The notes: generated by a model not told the origin, from the letters alone. A stretch of DNA of 64,000 nt from a virus (IMGVR_UViG_3300021479_000014:16610-80609); one strand, 5' to 3'. Numbered from the stretch's first letter, positions 17,051 through 23,709 are shown. Numbers and translations: made by a program.

Positions 17051-17206
17051 ATGCGTGTCAAACACTTCGTGCATTCTAATCAACCAGAACAGAAGCGCAC
17101 CAGAATAGAGATTGAACTGCGAATGATGAATAATCGCAGAAAGAAAAGAGGACCAATAACACTAAAGCAACTAAACTTCATAAACAAACAACCACAGGAG
17201 AAGTAA
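17051..17206 (+). CDS. 51-residue basic peptide
   Basis: ATG 17051 to TAA 17206. Arg/Lys-rich centre (LRMMNNRRKKRGPIT). No clear ribosome binding site of its own, so it may depend on read-through from the previous gene. Listed because it fills the space neatly before the next gene with its own AGGAG. Confidence 0.45.
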   Translation: MRVKHFVHSNQPEQKRTRIEIELRMMNNRRKKRGPITLKQLNFINKQPQEK

Positions 17207-17207
17207 A

Positions 17208-17540
17208 ATGGCCGTATATGCGTTTGGACACCCAGGACAATGGTGGGCTGATGTAATGGGTAAAAGATACCCTTGCGTTGGCGCAATGCGAATAAAGAAT
17301 GACCACTACCAACAAGCGTATTCTCTTAATAAAGAGAAGTCGTGGAACCTCATAGAGGAAATTGAGGAGCTTCAAAAGGTTATAGTCAGAGAGGAAATAC
17401 TGCAAGCTAATGGCATCTATAAAGTGATAGGATATGTTGGCTTATTTCATGTACTCAATTTTATAGTAACAATTACTGATACCCACAAGATCGTTGATTT
17501 CGATCTTGGTCCGAAAATTGTTACGATCAAAAACCGCTAA
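17208..17540 (+). CDS. Small hypothetical protein
   Basis: 110 residues with AGGAGAAG upstream. N-terminal GHPGQWWADVMGKRYPCVGA then charged helix and a beta-rich C-terminal half. No known motif seen. Confidence 0.65.
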   Translation: MAVYAFGHPGQWWADVMGKRYPCVGAMRIKNDHYQQAYSLNKEKSWNLIEEIEELQKVIVREEILQANGIYKVIGYVGLFHVLNFIVTITDTHKIVDFDLGPKIVTIKNR

Positions 17541-17555
17541 CCACAGGAGAGTAAA

Positions 17556-17801
17556 ATGGCAAACATAAGCATACCGGTGGAACTTATCGACAGCTTCAAC
17601 TACTTCCTCAATAAGGGAGCTGGCGATCACAAAGCGAAGCCAATGATAGACGAACTTGGAATGACTAAGATAAGAAAGATAATGAAATTAAGAACGTTCT
17701 TCAATAAGAACGAGCAATATGGATACAGAATTGTTGCTCATGGTCCAGACGATAAAGAAGAAACTGGAGATGATAGCTATTACGAATTCATATTTCCGTA
17801 A
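17556..17801 (+). CDS. Small hypothetical protein
   Basis: 81 residues with CAGGAGAG upstream. Mixed charge, helical, C-terminal half with aromatic pairs (YYEFIFP). Its stop codon is followed three bases later by the first hammerhead. Confidence 0.65.
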   Translation: MANISIPVELIDSFNYFLNKGAGDHKAKPMIDELGMTKIRKIMKLRTFFNKNEQYGYRIVAHGPDDKEETGDDSYYEFIFP

Positions 17802-17804
17802 ATA

Positions 17805-17861
17805 GATCGAAACAGCCAGTGCGATTGGCTGTCCTAGCGTTTGGCGCTAGCTGATGAGATC
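17805..17861 (+). ncRNA. Type II hammerhead ribozyme 1
   Basis: All core elements in type II order: stem II strand GATC (17805-17808), GAAA (17809-17812), stem III ACAGCCA/TGGCTGT (17812-17818 with 17826-17832), target GTC ending at 17833, stem I CTAGCG/CGCTAG (17834-17839 with 17845-17850), CTGATGA (17851-17857), stem II GATC (17858-17861). Predicted cut is between 17833 and 17834. Followed by AGTAAC, AGGAGA and the next ATG at 17880, so cleavage would free the downstream gene's leader. Confidence 0.9.
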
Positions 17862-17879
17862 AGTAACAGGAGAAGTAAA

Positions 17880-18299
17880 ATGAAGATAAATCTTAACATA
17901 CATATCATGTCGTGGATGTGTCGCGAACATGACATCATCGATCCAGATCTTATCCAACTAAAGAACAATCACGAACAAATGATTGTGGATATTTCAGAAA
18001 GGATATCAATAAGATTTGATTATCCTCTTTCACATTCTGTATTGCTCCAATTTGGTGGCAAGAAGCCGTGGAGATTATCAGATCTAATTGATGTTGTCTG
18101 CGCCGGATATGTGAAGATATATGACGAGGAAGATGAAACCAGAACGCTTCCAGCTAGTGCTCCGTTGGATTCGATTCTGGTCAATCGTCCTAAAACTGAC
18201 GGCAAGCACGGCATCTGGGGACACATCCTAAATGACTTGTATATTGAAGGAATATACAAAGGATCAGACGGTGTTTGGTTGCTACAAATGGGATCATAA
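17880..18299 (+). CDS. Hypothetical protein between hammerheads 1 and 2
   Basis: 139 residues from ATG 17880, which has AGGAGAAG upstream, beyond hammerhead 1. Predicted mixed alpha/beta with segment RFDYPLSHSVLLQFGGKKPWRLSDLIDVVCAG, and a C-terminal WGHILNDLYIEGIYK. Not recognised. Its stop is immediately followed by hammerhead 2, so its message would be cut on both sides. Confidence 0.7.
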   Translation: MKINLNIHIMSWMCREHDIIDPDLIQLKNNHEQMIVDISERISIRFDYPLSHSVLLQFGGKKPWRLSDLIDVVCAGYVKIYDEEDETRTLPASAPLDSILVNRPKTDGKHGIWGHILNDLYIEGIYKGSDGVWLLQMGS

Positions 18300-18360
18300 G
18301 ACCGAAAGGGTGGCGCCACAAGCGCCATTCTCCTAGCGTTAGGCGCTAGCTGACGAGGTC
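18300..18360 (+). ncRNA. Type II hammerhead ribozyme 2
   Basis: Stem II GACC (18300-18303) with GGTC (18357-18360); GAAA at 18304-18307; stem III of ten pairs including two G-T wobbles (18307-18316 with 18322-18331); cut predicted after C18332; stem I CTAGCG/CGCTAG (18333-18338 with 18344-18349); CTGACGA at 18350-18356. Starts the base after the stop codon of the preceding gene and is followed by AGTAAC and AGGAGA before ATG 18379. Covariation against copy 1 (GACC/GGTC for GATC/GATC) supports the fold. Confidence 0.92.
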
Positions 18361-18378
18361 AGTAACAGGAGAACTAAA

Positions 18379-18600
18379 ATGGTAAAAGCAGTATATTGGT
18401 ATGGACCAGATAAAACTGGTCACGACGACTTTGGTATGCCATACGGCGATTTTATGTTTGATGGCAAAACAAAGATGGGACCTTGGGCCTGCATGAGTAG
18501 CTATAGCTGGGAGAAACACGGCTGTGGCAAACTCGGAACTGGCTTTGGCCAGAAGTACAAGAGACAGGCTGATGGCCGTTGGCTTAAGGTGGAGGGTTAA
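18379..18600 (+). CDS. Small hypothetical protein
   Basis: 73 residues with AGGAGAAC upstream, just beyond hammerhead 2. Gly- and aromatic-rich (VYWYGPDKTGHDDFG, GPWACMSSYSW), probably beta. No family recognised. Confidence 0.65.
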   Translation: MVKAVYWYGPDKTGHDDFGMPYGDFMFDGKTKMGPWACMSSYSWEKHGCGKLGTGFGQKYKRQADGRWLKVEG

Positions 18601-18951
18601 ATGGCGCGCATCAGTGTAAGACGTGGATCTGAAGGTCCAGAACACGATCCGTATTCATATACGGAGATCACGTTCTACTTCACAGATTCTGAGCGATCAA
18701 AAGTCGTTTATCATAGAGGATTAGGTGAGTGGCTTAAATATGGTGGTCGAACATACGACGCTAGTGACAGTTGGTTACCATCGTCAATTGACTATCTATT
18801 TAAGCACATAACTGGACTCTCAGTTCGTAGAGCCGAAGAGATTCCAGAGATGCTGTTTGAGCGTTCCATGCGTAAATACACTAAAGCTGAGCGCTGGGCC
18901 ATCATGGAATGCATCGAAGCCGATGAGGCCATGCTCAGAAACTGCTATTGA
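18601..18951 (+). CDS. Hypothetical protein
   Basis: 116 residues starting directly after the previous stop, with GGTGGAGG as binding site. Contains EITFYFTDSERSKVVYHRGLGEWLKYGG followed by a helical C-terminal half ending in EADEAMLRNCY. No known motif. A terminator hairpin follows. Confidence 0.65.
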   Translation: MARISVRRGSEGPEHDPYSYTEITFYFTDSERSKVVYHRGLGEWLKYGGRTYDASDSWLPSSIDYLFKHITGLSVRRAEEIPEMLFERSMRKYTKAERWAIMECIEADEAMLRNCY

Positions 18952-18965
18952 AATAATTGAACTTT

Positions 18966-18991
18966 GGAGCGCAGCAATGCGCTCCGCTTTT
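18966..18991 (+). terminator. Terminator, first of two terminator-RBS cassettes
   Basis: GGAGCGCA/TGCGCTCC with GCAA loop (18966-18985) and GCTTTT. It is followed by TTTTAGGCAATTTTGCCA and GAGGAGAATAAAATG, which is shared with the cassette at 19976-20033. Confidence 0.75.
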
Positions 18992-19021
18992 AGGCAATTT
19001 TGCCAGACTGAGGAGAATAAA

Positions 19022-19321
19022 ATGAGGTACGTTGTTATCAATAGAGCATGTGATGGAACACATATTTCGTCACATGCTACGTTTGAGAAAGCACAAAAGC
19101 GTGTGGAAGAAATGGTTGGCAGAAGAGAAGGGCCATTCAAACTTAATCAACCCTATTGTTCTGATTGGGGTAACGTTCTCACAATCGAGGAGCGCCCAGG
19201 CAATTGGACTGCGAATACTGAGCGGCGCGTTTCCGAGGCTTTTGATGCTAACGAATGTGGTTTTGCAACAAAGGCTCAAATTAAATTGTTGCATGAAAAG
19301 GGTTGGCTGACAGGAGAGTAA
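19022..19321 (+). CDS. Small hypothetical protein
   Basis: 99 residues from ATG 19022 with TGAGGAGA upstream; longer in-frame starts lie in the terminator region. Mixed alpha/beta; a hydrophilic segment SHATFEKAQKRVEEMVGRREG is followed by a Trp-rich stretch. No recognised family. Confidence 0.65.
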   Translation: MRYVVINRACDGTHISSHATFEKAQKRVEEMVGRREGPFKLNQPYCSDWGNVLTIEERPGNWTANTERRVSEAFDANECGFATKAQIKLLHEKGWLTGE

Positions 19322-19516
19322 ATGACAGAAAATCAAGAGTTTAGTATTTGGATGTCAAGGGTAGAATTTTACCTTGAATCTATGGTAAAGAAGTCGTTGA
19401 CACTATTGAAGTCATATGACTATCGCGATGACTTCAATAAAGGTTTTCTACCAGAAGAAACAGCAACTCGTGTAATTCAAAGGAGCAGAAAATGGCAAAG
19501 AAAGACCCGTGGATAA
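19322..19516 (+). CDS. Small hypothetical protein
   Basis: 64 residues, starts on the base after the previous stop with CAGGAGAG inside the preceding gene. Helical, basic tail (QRSRKWQRKTRG) shared with the overlap of the next gene. Function unknown. Confidence 0.6.
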   Translation: MTENQEFSIWMSRVEFYLESMVKKSLTLLKSYDYRDDFNKGFLPEETATRVIQRSRKWQRKTRG

Positions 19517-19791
19517 TATGCCCTGTCTGTGAAGGAGAGGGAAAGACAGTCAATCCAAATATTGACGCGAATGGATTGACTGCGGAAGACTTCAATGAAG
19601 ACCCAGACTTCAGAGAAGACTATATGAGCGGCGTATATGACATTACGTGCGCTGCATGTGGAGGTCAACGCGTCATCAAGAAGCAACGCATGAAAGAGCT
19701 GGCGCGAAATGCCGAAAGTCGCCGTCTGGCTGCTCGTGAAGATGGCGATTATGAAGGCTATTGCGGCGCTGGTGATTGGAGATATGGATAA
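19492..19791 (+). CDS. Zinc-finger protein with DnaJ-like Cys motif
   Basis: 99 residues. N-terminal CPVCEGEG (residues 10-17) and later CAACGG (about 55-60) form a CxxCxGxG-type zinc module related to DnaJ central domains, like the gene at 7700. C-terminal half is helical and charged. Coupled to the following membrane protein through TAATG. Confidence 0.7.
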   Translation: MAKKDPWIICPVCEGEGKTVNPNIDANGLTAEDFNEDPDFREDYMSGVYDITCAACGGQRVIKKQRMKELARNAESRRLAAREDGDYEGYCGAGDWRYG

Positions 19792-19970
19792 TGCATATCC
19801 TCCTTACCATAATTGTTATCATTGTACTAGTGGTTGTTTTTAGCAACCTAAATCAACAAGGAGTGATAACAGCTTGGAAAGGTCCAAATAACAATCTTGG
19901 TTGTATACCATTATTGTTAGTCTTTATATTTACCATTTGGGCCTTATGCCAATTGCCTGTAATACATTGA
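19791..19970 (+). CDS. Two-span small membrane protein
   Basis: 59 residues from ATG 19791, which overlaps the previous TAA. First hydrophobic helix ILLTIIVIIVLVVVFS, a short polar loop with Gly/Pro, then CIPLLLVFIFTIWALCQL. Size and topology suit a holin-like or inhibitor peptide, but it is far from the lysis genes, so the role is open. Confidence 0.55.
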   Translation: MHILLTIIVIIVLVVVFSNLNQQGVITAWKGPNNNLGCIPLLLVFIFTIWALCQLPVIH

Positions 19971-19975
19971 ACTTA

Positions 19976-20001
19976 ATGGCAGGTGCGATCTGCCATCTTT
20001 T
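19976..20001 (+). terminator. Terminator, second terminator-RBS cassette
   Basis: ATGGCAG/CTGCCAT hairpin (19976-19996) and CTTTT, then the same TTTTAGGCAATTTTGCCA plus GGAGAATAAAATG as at 18966-19024. Confidence 0.7.
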
Positions 20002-20030
20002 AGGCAATTTTGCCAAACTAGGAGAATAAA

Positions 20031-20288
20031 ATGGATAATCCTACAGTAGTGGTAGAAATAGAAGTGGATGCCGTACAAGAGGCCATCCAAACAATCCGAA
20101 AGATCAATAGCAAGATTGCTTGGGTGCTGGAAAATAATCCGCCATACAAGCAGAAGGAGCTTGATGATCTGAAGTATCGCAACGCCAATCTTACACTGGT
20201 TGAGTTGCGCCTCACTAAAGCTCTGAGCGATAGGGCTTTGGCCAATCAAGCCAAGGGCAATGTCGTTAAGATGGGAGGCAAGAAATGA
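20031..20288 (+). CDS. Small coiled-coil protein
   Basis: 85 residues with AGGAGAATAA before ATG. Begins with beta segment VVVEIEVDAV and continues as a long amphipathic helix (YRNANLTLVELRLTKALSDRALAN). Function unknown. Coupled to the next gene. Confidence 0.6.
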   Translation: MDNPTVVVEIEVDAVQEAIQTIRKINSKIAWVLENNPPYKQKELDDLKYRNANLTLVELRLTKALSDRALANQAKGNVVKMGGKK

Positions 20289-20530
20289 GAAAGGCTCTAT
20301 TGGCAGAATATAAAGTCAAGCCAAATGGCACAAAACTCCTTGACGATTTCAGAGGAGACAGAATTTATGGTAATTGTTATATTATCATAAAGGCTGGCGT
20401 AGAAATCTACGAGGTTATTACCTCAACGTTGGGTGATTGGTGTAACTGCCCAGCCGGACAACATGAGAAGAAATGCAAGCATCTATCTATGGTGTATGAT
20501 TTCAAAGAGAAGGAAGAAAAGGTCATATGA
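20285..20530 (+). CDS. Small SWIM-type zinc-finger protein
   Basis: 81 residues. The motif WCNCPAGQHEKKCKHLSMV (about residues 53-71) has the CxC-x(n)-CxH signature of SWIM zinc fingers, which bind DNA or protein in helicases and Sws1-like recombination factors. The whole protein is little more than this module. A second, diverged SWIM protein is at 26508. Start overlaps the previous stop. Confidence 0.75.
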   Translation: MRKALLAEYKVKPNGTKLLDDFRGDRIYGNCYIIIKAGVEIYEVITSTLGDWCNCPAGQHEKKCKHLSMVYDFKEKEEKVI

Positions 20531-20739
20531 AATACAATGCGACGTGTACGCTTCAAGCAGTACATATCAAAACTGGCAAAGTGATAGATATTTGTCAGTT
20601 TGATTCTTCTCCTCTTGAGATAGAAGCATCTTCACAAGAAGACGCAGACGAAAAATGGTCCAGACGCTGCCTCATCGAGGCAATGTGCTCTGGTTCTGAT
20701 ATAGCCAGAAAAGAATACAAGCAAGGGAAATGGAAATGA
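20527..20739 (+). CDS. Small hypothetical protein
   Basis: 70 residues, ATG overlaps the SWIM gene's stop. N-terminal beta segment (ATCTLQAVHIKTGKVIDICQF), three Cys not in a standard pattern. No recognised family. Confidence 0.6.
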   Translation: MKYNATCTLQAVHIKTGKVIDICQFDSSPLEIEASSQEDADEKWSRRCLIEAMCSGSDIARKEYKQGKWK

Positions 20740-20984
20740 ATAAACAAGACAAAGCCAGGTATCCTTTTATACGTGCCTGGGGCTACCAACTTGGTTCTTT
20801 TCAATATTATATCGAGAGTGAAATTGAAAGAGCCATTCGAGAAAATGCTCCTGAGCGTGCCATTTATAAAAGTGGTGCAGGAGGGTGGCGAACTATAGAT
20901 GACTGCAAGGATGAAGCAGTCAAACAACAGTGTATTGATTGGGTAGAAGCACATAAGAACGATCAATACGTTTCTGACGAATAA
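20736..20984 (+). CDS. Small hypothetical protein before hammerhead 3
   Basis: 82 residues from ATG 20736, preferred over ATG 20730 because the AAGGGA site is seven bases upstream and the ATGA overlap with the previous stop is the pattern here. Contains YPFIRAWGYQLG and an amphipathic C-terminal helix. Its TAA is followed at once by hammerhead 3. Confidence 0.6.
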   Translation: MNKQDKARYPFIRAWGYQLGSFQYYIESEIERAIRENAPERAIYKSGAGGWRTIDDCKDEAVKQQCIDWVEAHKNDQYVSDE

Positions 20985-21045
20985 GACCGAAACTGGCCGC
21001 AGTGATGCGCCCAGTCGTTGCGTAATGCGCAGCCTGACGATGGTC
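20985..21045 (+). ncRNA. Type II hammerhead ribozyme 3 (diverged)
   Basis: GACC (20985-20988), GAAA (20989-20992), stem III ACTGG/CCAGT (20992-20996 with 21011-21015) extended by a C-C mismatch and CGCA/TGCG with a GTGA tetraloop, cut predicted after C21016, stem I GTTGCG/CGCAGC (21017-21022 with 21028-21033), CTGACGA (21034-21040), one extra T (21041), stem II GGTC (21042-21045). AGTAAC follows, as in the other copies. The extra T at the core may lower activity. Confidence 0.8.
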
Positions 21046-21065
21046 AGTAACCCAAGGAGATGTAA

Positions 21066-21209
21066 ATGGGCGATCCAGAAGAGCATAAAGACGAAGAGTT
21101 GACTGTAAAATCTGATGCTCCAAAGGAAGAAGGGCCAAAAACAGATCCAGAAGAGAAAGAGGCGGATCCAATTCGCCCAGGAGAAGGCGGACAACCTGAA
21201 GTAGCGTAA
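21066..21209 (+). CDS. 47-residue acidic disordered peptide
   Basis: ATG 21066 with AAGGAGAT upstream, after hammerhead 3. Nearly half Glu/Asp/Lys with Pro/Gly (MGDPEEHKDEELTVKS); likely unstructured. The terminator at 21218 follows. Confidence 0.55.
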   Translation: MGDPEEHKDEELTVKSDAPKEEGPKTDPEEKEADPIRPGEGGQPEVA

Positions 21210-21217
21210 TCAACTTG

Positions 21218-21251
21218 CCGCTCCCATTTTAGGGAGGATGGGAGCGGTTTT
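21218..21251 (+). terminator. Terminator
   Basis: CCGCTCCCA (21218-21226) pairs with TGGGAGCGG (21239-21247), then TTTT. Twelve-nt loop. Followed by AGGGATGGAAAATG at the next gene. Confidence 0.75.
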
Positions 21252-21266
21252 AACTAGGGATGGAAA

Positions 21267-21476
21267 ATGATAACCATAAAAGAAATCACTTCTATGAAAG
21301 AGTTTGCTATCATAAGAAGTGCTTTGGAACTATATGTCGCTACTCTGAGTGAAGAGTATGACAGTAAGCAAACACGCCTCAAACTTAAAAAACTTGAGGA
21401 AGCCCAAAAATGTCTGAAAGACTTCAAACAACTAGGAGAACAAAATGGCAAACTTCAAAAGGCTACCGTCACTTAA
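21267..21476 (+). CDS. Small coiled-coil protein
   Basis: 69 residues with AGGGATGG upstream of the ATG. Charged amphipathic helices with heptad-like spacing (LKLKKLEEAQKCLKDFKQLGEQ). Overlaps the next gene's start. Function unknown. Confidence 0.55.
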   Translation: MITIKEITSMKEFAIIRSALELYVATLSEEYDSKQTRLKLKKLEEAQKCLKDFKQLGEQNGKLQKATVT

Positions 21477-21714
21477 ACCCTGCCATTGCGGCAGCGGTTT
21501 GGAAAGAGAAGCGCGTTATGATGCGCGTGGAATCTTCCTCACATATGTCTGCGAGAAGTGTGTGGAAGAGAAACTGGGTAAATTTCGCCCGGAAGTTCTA
21601 ACTGATCCCAATTATGATCTTATGGGAGAAGAGTTAGACGATGATGGTGATCTTGCAGATCCTGATATTCATCGCGATCTGCCGGATTTTGAAGATCCGG
21701 ATGTTCTCAGATGA
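21445..21714 (+). CDS. SEC-C-like zinc-binding protein
   Basis: 89 residues. PCHCGSGLERE (about residues 12-23) resembles the SEC-C motif (CxCGSGxK) and is followed by CEKC; the C-terminal half is very acidic (LMGEELDDDGDLADPD). A zinc-binding module for protein or nucleic-acid contact. Start lies inside the previous gene, AGGAG upstream. Its last bases overlap the next start. Confidence 0.7.
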   Translation: MANFKRLPSLKPCHCGSGLEREARYDARGIFLTYVCEKCVEEKLGKFRPEVLTDPNYDLMGEELDDDGDLADPDIHRDLPDFEDPDVLR

Positions 21715-22070
21715 AAACTCTTATCACGATGGGTGCGCTGCTAATTTCAGGCAGCGCACAGGCTATGTGTGATTTTGAACATCATTGCTATCAAGATACA
21801 CCACCGCCGCAAGTATATCATAATCTAAACGGAGACGTGATACCGCCTCCGCCTCCTCAATATCCTAAGCCTAATCAAATTATAGTTCATGCACCAACAC
21901 CACAAGTGACAATAAATGCGAATGTTTGTAAGTTGGTAAGAATTAGAGTAGCGCCAGAAGCTCCACAAACAATAGTTGAAATCTGCACAATGTCTGATGA
22001 TGAAGAAAGAATGTATCGTCAGAGACAGAGTCAACTACAAGCATCTATTCCACAATTTCAACCCTATTAA
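21711..22070 (+). CDS. Secreted Pro-rich protein with signal peptide
   Basis: 119 residues. MKTLITMGALLISGSAQAMC has a basic start, hydrophobic core and AQA-type cleavage site (cut about residue 18). The mature protein is Pro-rich (PPPQVYHNLN...VIPPPPPQYP) with a Cys after cleavage but no lipobox spacing that convinces me, then a charged helical C-terminus. Exported by the phage into the host envelope, possibly for superinfection exclusion or lysis control; function not recognised. Confidence 0.6.
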   Translation: MKTLITMGALLISGSAQAMCDFEHHCYQDTPPPQVYHNLNGDVIPPPPPQYPKPNQIIVHAPTPQVTINANVCKLVRIRVAPEAPQTIVEICTMSDDEERMYRQRQSQLQASIPQFQPY

Positions 22071-22074
22071 GGAA

Positions 22075-22120
22075 TCACCTGGTCTTTTCAACAGCCCCCC
22101 GGTTGTTATAGGCCAGGTGA
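22075..22120 (+). other. Hairpin in leader of next gene
   Basis: TCACCTGG (22075-22082) pairs with CCAGGTGA (22113-22120); an inner CAAC/GTTG stem has a C-rich loop. The terminator follows it. Possibly a regulatory RNA element. Confidence 0.4.
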
Positions 22121-22127
22121 AGACTTG

Positions 22128-22164
22128 CCGCCAGGATTTGTACTGCGTACCTGGCGGATTTTTT
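22128..22164 (+). terminator. Terminator
   Basis: CCGCCAGG (22128-22135) pairs with CCTGGCGG (22150-22157), then ATTTTTT. Precedes the next gene's GGAGG. Confidence 0.85.
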
Positions 22165-22183
22165 GTCAATTTAGGAGGCAGTA

Positions 22184-22396
22184 ATGGCAACCTATCATTA
22201 TTCCATGTTGGGAATGGTAAGAGTAAGACAACTTCCAGATAAATGGGTACTTGAAGTATCCTACAAGGATGAGGATGTCCAATCTGGATATTACAAACAT
22301 GACCAGATATGGCACCTAGTAGGCGAATGTTCTGATCTTGTCCAAGTAGGTGAACTAGTTTTGAACCTATGCAAAGAGGAGACCAAACGTGTCTGA
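22184..22396 (+). CDS. Small hypothetical protein
   Basis: 70 residues with TAGGAGGC upstream. Beta-rich start (MVRVRQLPDKWVLEVSYKDED) and acidic C-terminus. No known motif. Confidence 0.6.
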   Translation: MATYHYSMLGMVRVRQLPDKWVLEVSYKDEDVQSGYYKHDQIWHLVGECSDLVQVGELVLNLCKEETKRV

Positions 22397-22413
22397 CTCA
22401 AGGAGGAAAGAAA

Positions 22414-22605
22414 GTGGTTGAGCAAAGGCGTTATATGAGTATCGTAATTGCCATCCTCAGAGAGGAAGGTTTGTACAGTATGGCAATGTCTAATGATCTG
22501 TATGTGTGGATCAACAAGCGTATCAGCGAGAACCATCAGAAAGGTCTCACTGTCCTAGAATGTGTGAAAAATATCAAGAAGGAACTTCAGCATGCCAGAG
22601 CATAA
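22414..22605 (+). CDS. Small hypothetical protein
   Basis: 63 residues from GTG 22414, chosen because AGGAGG sits seven bases before it; the earlier in-frame ATG at 22369 has no such site. Helical, cationic (MSIVIAILREEGLYS, then CVKNIKKELQ). Function unknown. Confidence 0.5.
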   Translation: MVEQRRYMSIVIAILREEGLYSMAMSNDLYVWINKRISENHQKGLTVLECVKNIKKELQHARA

Positions 22606-22960
22606 ACTGCCAAAGCGTTTAAAGCTACCAGTAGTTCCGATGGAAGGTAACTTCATGTTTATAATTAAACCTGAAGATACTCAATTTGCTGAAGGGAAGA
22701 TATTGGAGACTTTACCAGATGTTGATATGCTTACATTTGGAGTTGGCGGTTTATTAGAAATCATCCCTTTATTCACTAAGTTTGGTGGACGTCCATGTGT
22801 TGCTTTCTGTAATGAAGAAGGCAAATTATATGGACTTCCTCCTAATCATTTAGCCCATATGCTTTGGGAACAAAACTTGGGGCGCATCATAACTGAAGAT
22901 CAACTTGTTGGAAATGTGGTTGTTGTTGTAGGATCACCATCATTCTTAAGGAGGATGTGA
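22592..22960 (+). CDS. DUF3846-like protein
   Basis: 122 residues. Central segment VGGLLEIIPLFTKFGGRPCVAFCNEEGKLYGLPPNHLAHMLW matches the DUF3846 pattern (GGyiE..., NEEGklkglp.N..A), and the tail has the ivGdvvvvG-like strand. DUF3846 proteins occur in phages and mobile elements; molecular role unknown. Overlaps the previous gene by a few bases. Confidence 0.75.
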   Translation: MPEHKLPKRLKLPVVPMEGNFMFIIKPEDTQFAEGKILETLPDVDMLTFGVGGLLEIIPLFTKFGGRPCVAFCNEEGKLYGLPPNHLAHMLWEQNLGRIITEDQLVGNVVVVVGSPSFLRRM

Positions 22961-23259
22961 TGAAGAAAATCCTCGTCATAACTCTAACCATAGGAACGAT
23001 AAATGCAGCAGATGCTCATTGTTACTCTCGCTGGTATTATCCGTTTCCTCAAAACTGTGGAGTCGCTTATCGCAGCCACTCCCATCGCATGGCTCTATTA
23101 CAGCTTGATTCCACTCCTCCTGTTCGTCCTGTTTCTATTGATTTCCCATTACCTGATCTGAGTGGAATATGGATCAACGCTACAGAAACTCCAGAACAAT
23201 TAGAATTAATGGAAGCAATGGATCGTATCAAAGCTATTAGAATATTATCAAATAATTAA
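22960..23259 (+). CDS. Small secreted protein with signal peptide
   Basis: 99 residues from ATG 22960, preceded by AAGGAGG; an overlapping GTG at 22957 is less likely. KKILVITLTIGTINAADAHC is a signal peptide with AxA cleavage about residue 17-18. The mature part is Pro/Tyr-rich with two Cys that may form a disulfide (HCYSRWYYPFPQNCG) then a helical C-terminus. Exported, like the gene at 21711; the pair may be envelope-acting. Confidence 0.6.
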   Translation: MKKILVITLTIGTINAADAHCYSRWYYPFPQNCGVAYRSHSHRMALLQLDSTPPVRPVSIDFPLPDLSGIWINATETPEQLELMEAMDRIKAIRILSNN

Positions 23260-23285
23260 TTTGCCAATTTGGCAAGGAGACAGCT

Positions 23286-23618
23286 ATGAATAAGGCAGAA
23301 CTCAAGGTAGTTGCTGATGCCAAGGGAGAAATTGAAGATGCAAAGGAGAAAGTTTCCAATTTTATCGATGAGATCATAACAAAGACAATAGATCCAATGA
23401 TAGAAACCATTGGAAATCTGCAAGATGAGCTGCAAGCGCAGTTTGACGATCTTTCTGAGAAGACCCAGGAAGGTGATAAGGGGACAAAACTCACAGAAGA
23501 AATAGACGCTCTTGGTGAGCTCAAAGATGAACTCGATACGTTCAAGACAGAGTTTGATGATACAGCGTTCGACGATATCATCGCTAAGTTCGATGATGTA
23601 CCAGGACTGACTGCATAG
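23286..23618 (+). CDS. Acidic coiled-coil protein
   Basis: 110 residues with GGAGACAG upstream. Heptad-like helices throughout (ELKVVADAKGEIEDAK, DELQAQFDDLSEK, ELKDELDTFKTEFDD) with strong net negative charge. Might be a scaffold or DNA mimic; nothing specific can be said. Followed by the structured region at 23622. Confidence 0.6.
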   Translation: MNKAELKVVADAKGEIEDAKEKVSNFIDEIITKTIDPMIETIGNLQDELQAQFDDLSEKTQEGDKGTKLTEEIDALGELKDELDTFKTEFDDTAFDDIIAKFDDVPGLTA

Positions 23619-23621
23619 TTT

Positions 23622-23704
23622 TGCTTGACGTACCAGCCTTAAGGCTACCGCAAACCCCCGACAGGAACTGGCGTTGATATAGCACAGTCAACGAAAGTCA
23701 AGCA
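23622..23704 (+). other. Possible structured RNA closed by an 8-bp stem
   Basis: TGCTTGAC (23622-23629) pairs exactly with GTCAAGCA (23697-23704). Inside are AGCC/GGCT with TTAA loop, CCAG/CTGG and GTTGA/TCAAC pairs. The hammerhead core CTGANGA is absent, so it is not a fourth ribozyme. Role unknown. Confidence 0.4.
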
Positions 23705-23709
23705 ATGGG

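Noticed and set aside
18950-19021. CTGAGGA before the gene at 19022 as a hammerhead core
   Set aside because: This is the ribosome binding site; the second cassette copy has CTAGGA and no core partner stems are present.
23622-23704. Hammerhead-like reading of the closed-stem region
   Set aside because: Ends in CGAAAG but lacks CTGANGA and the A15.1-U16.1 pair; listed as an unknown structure instead.
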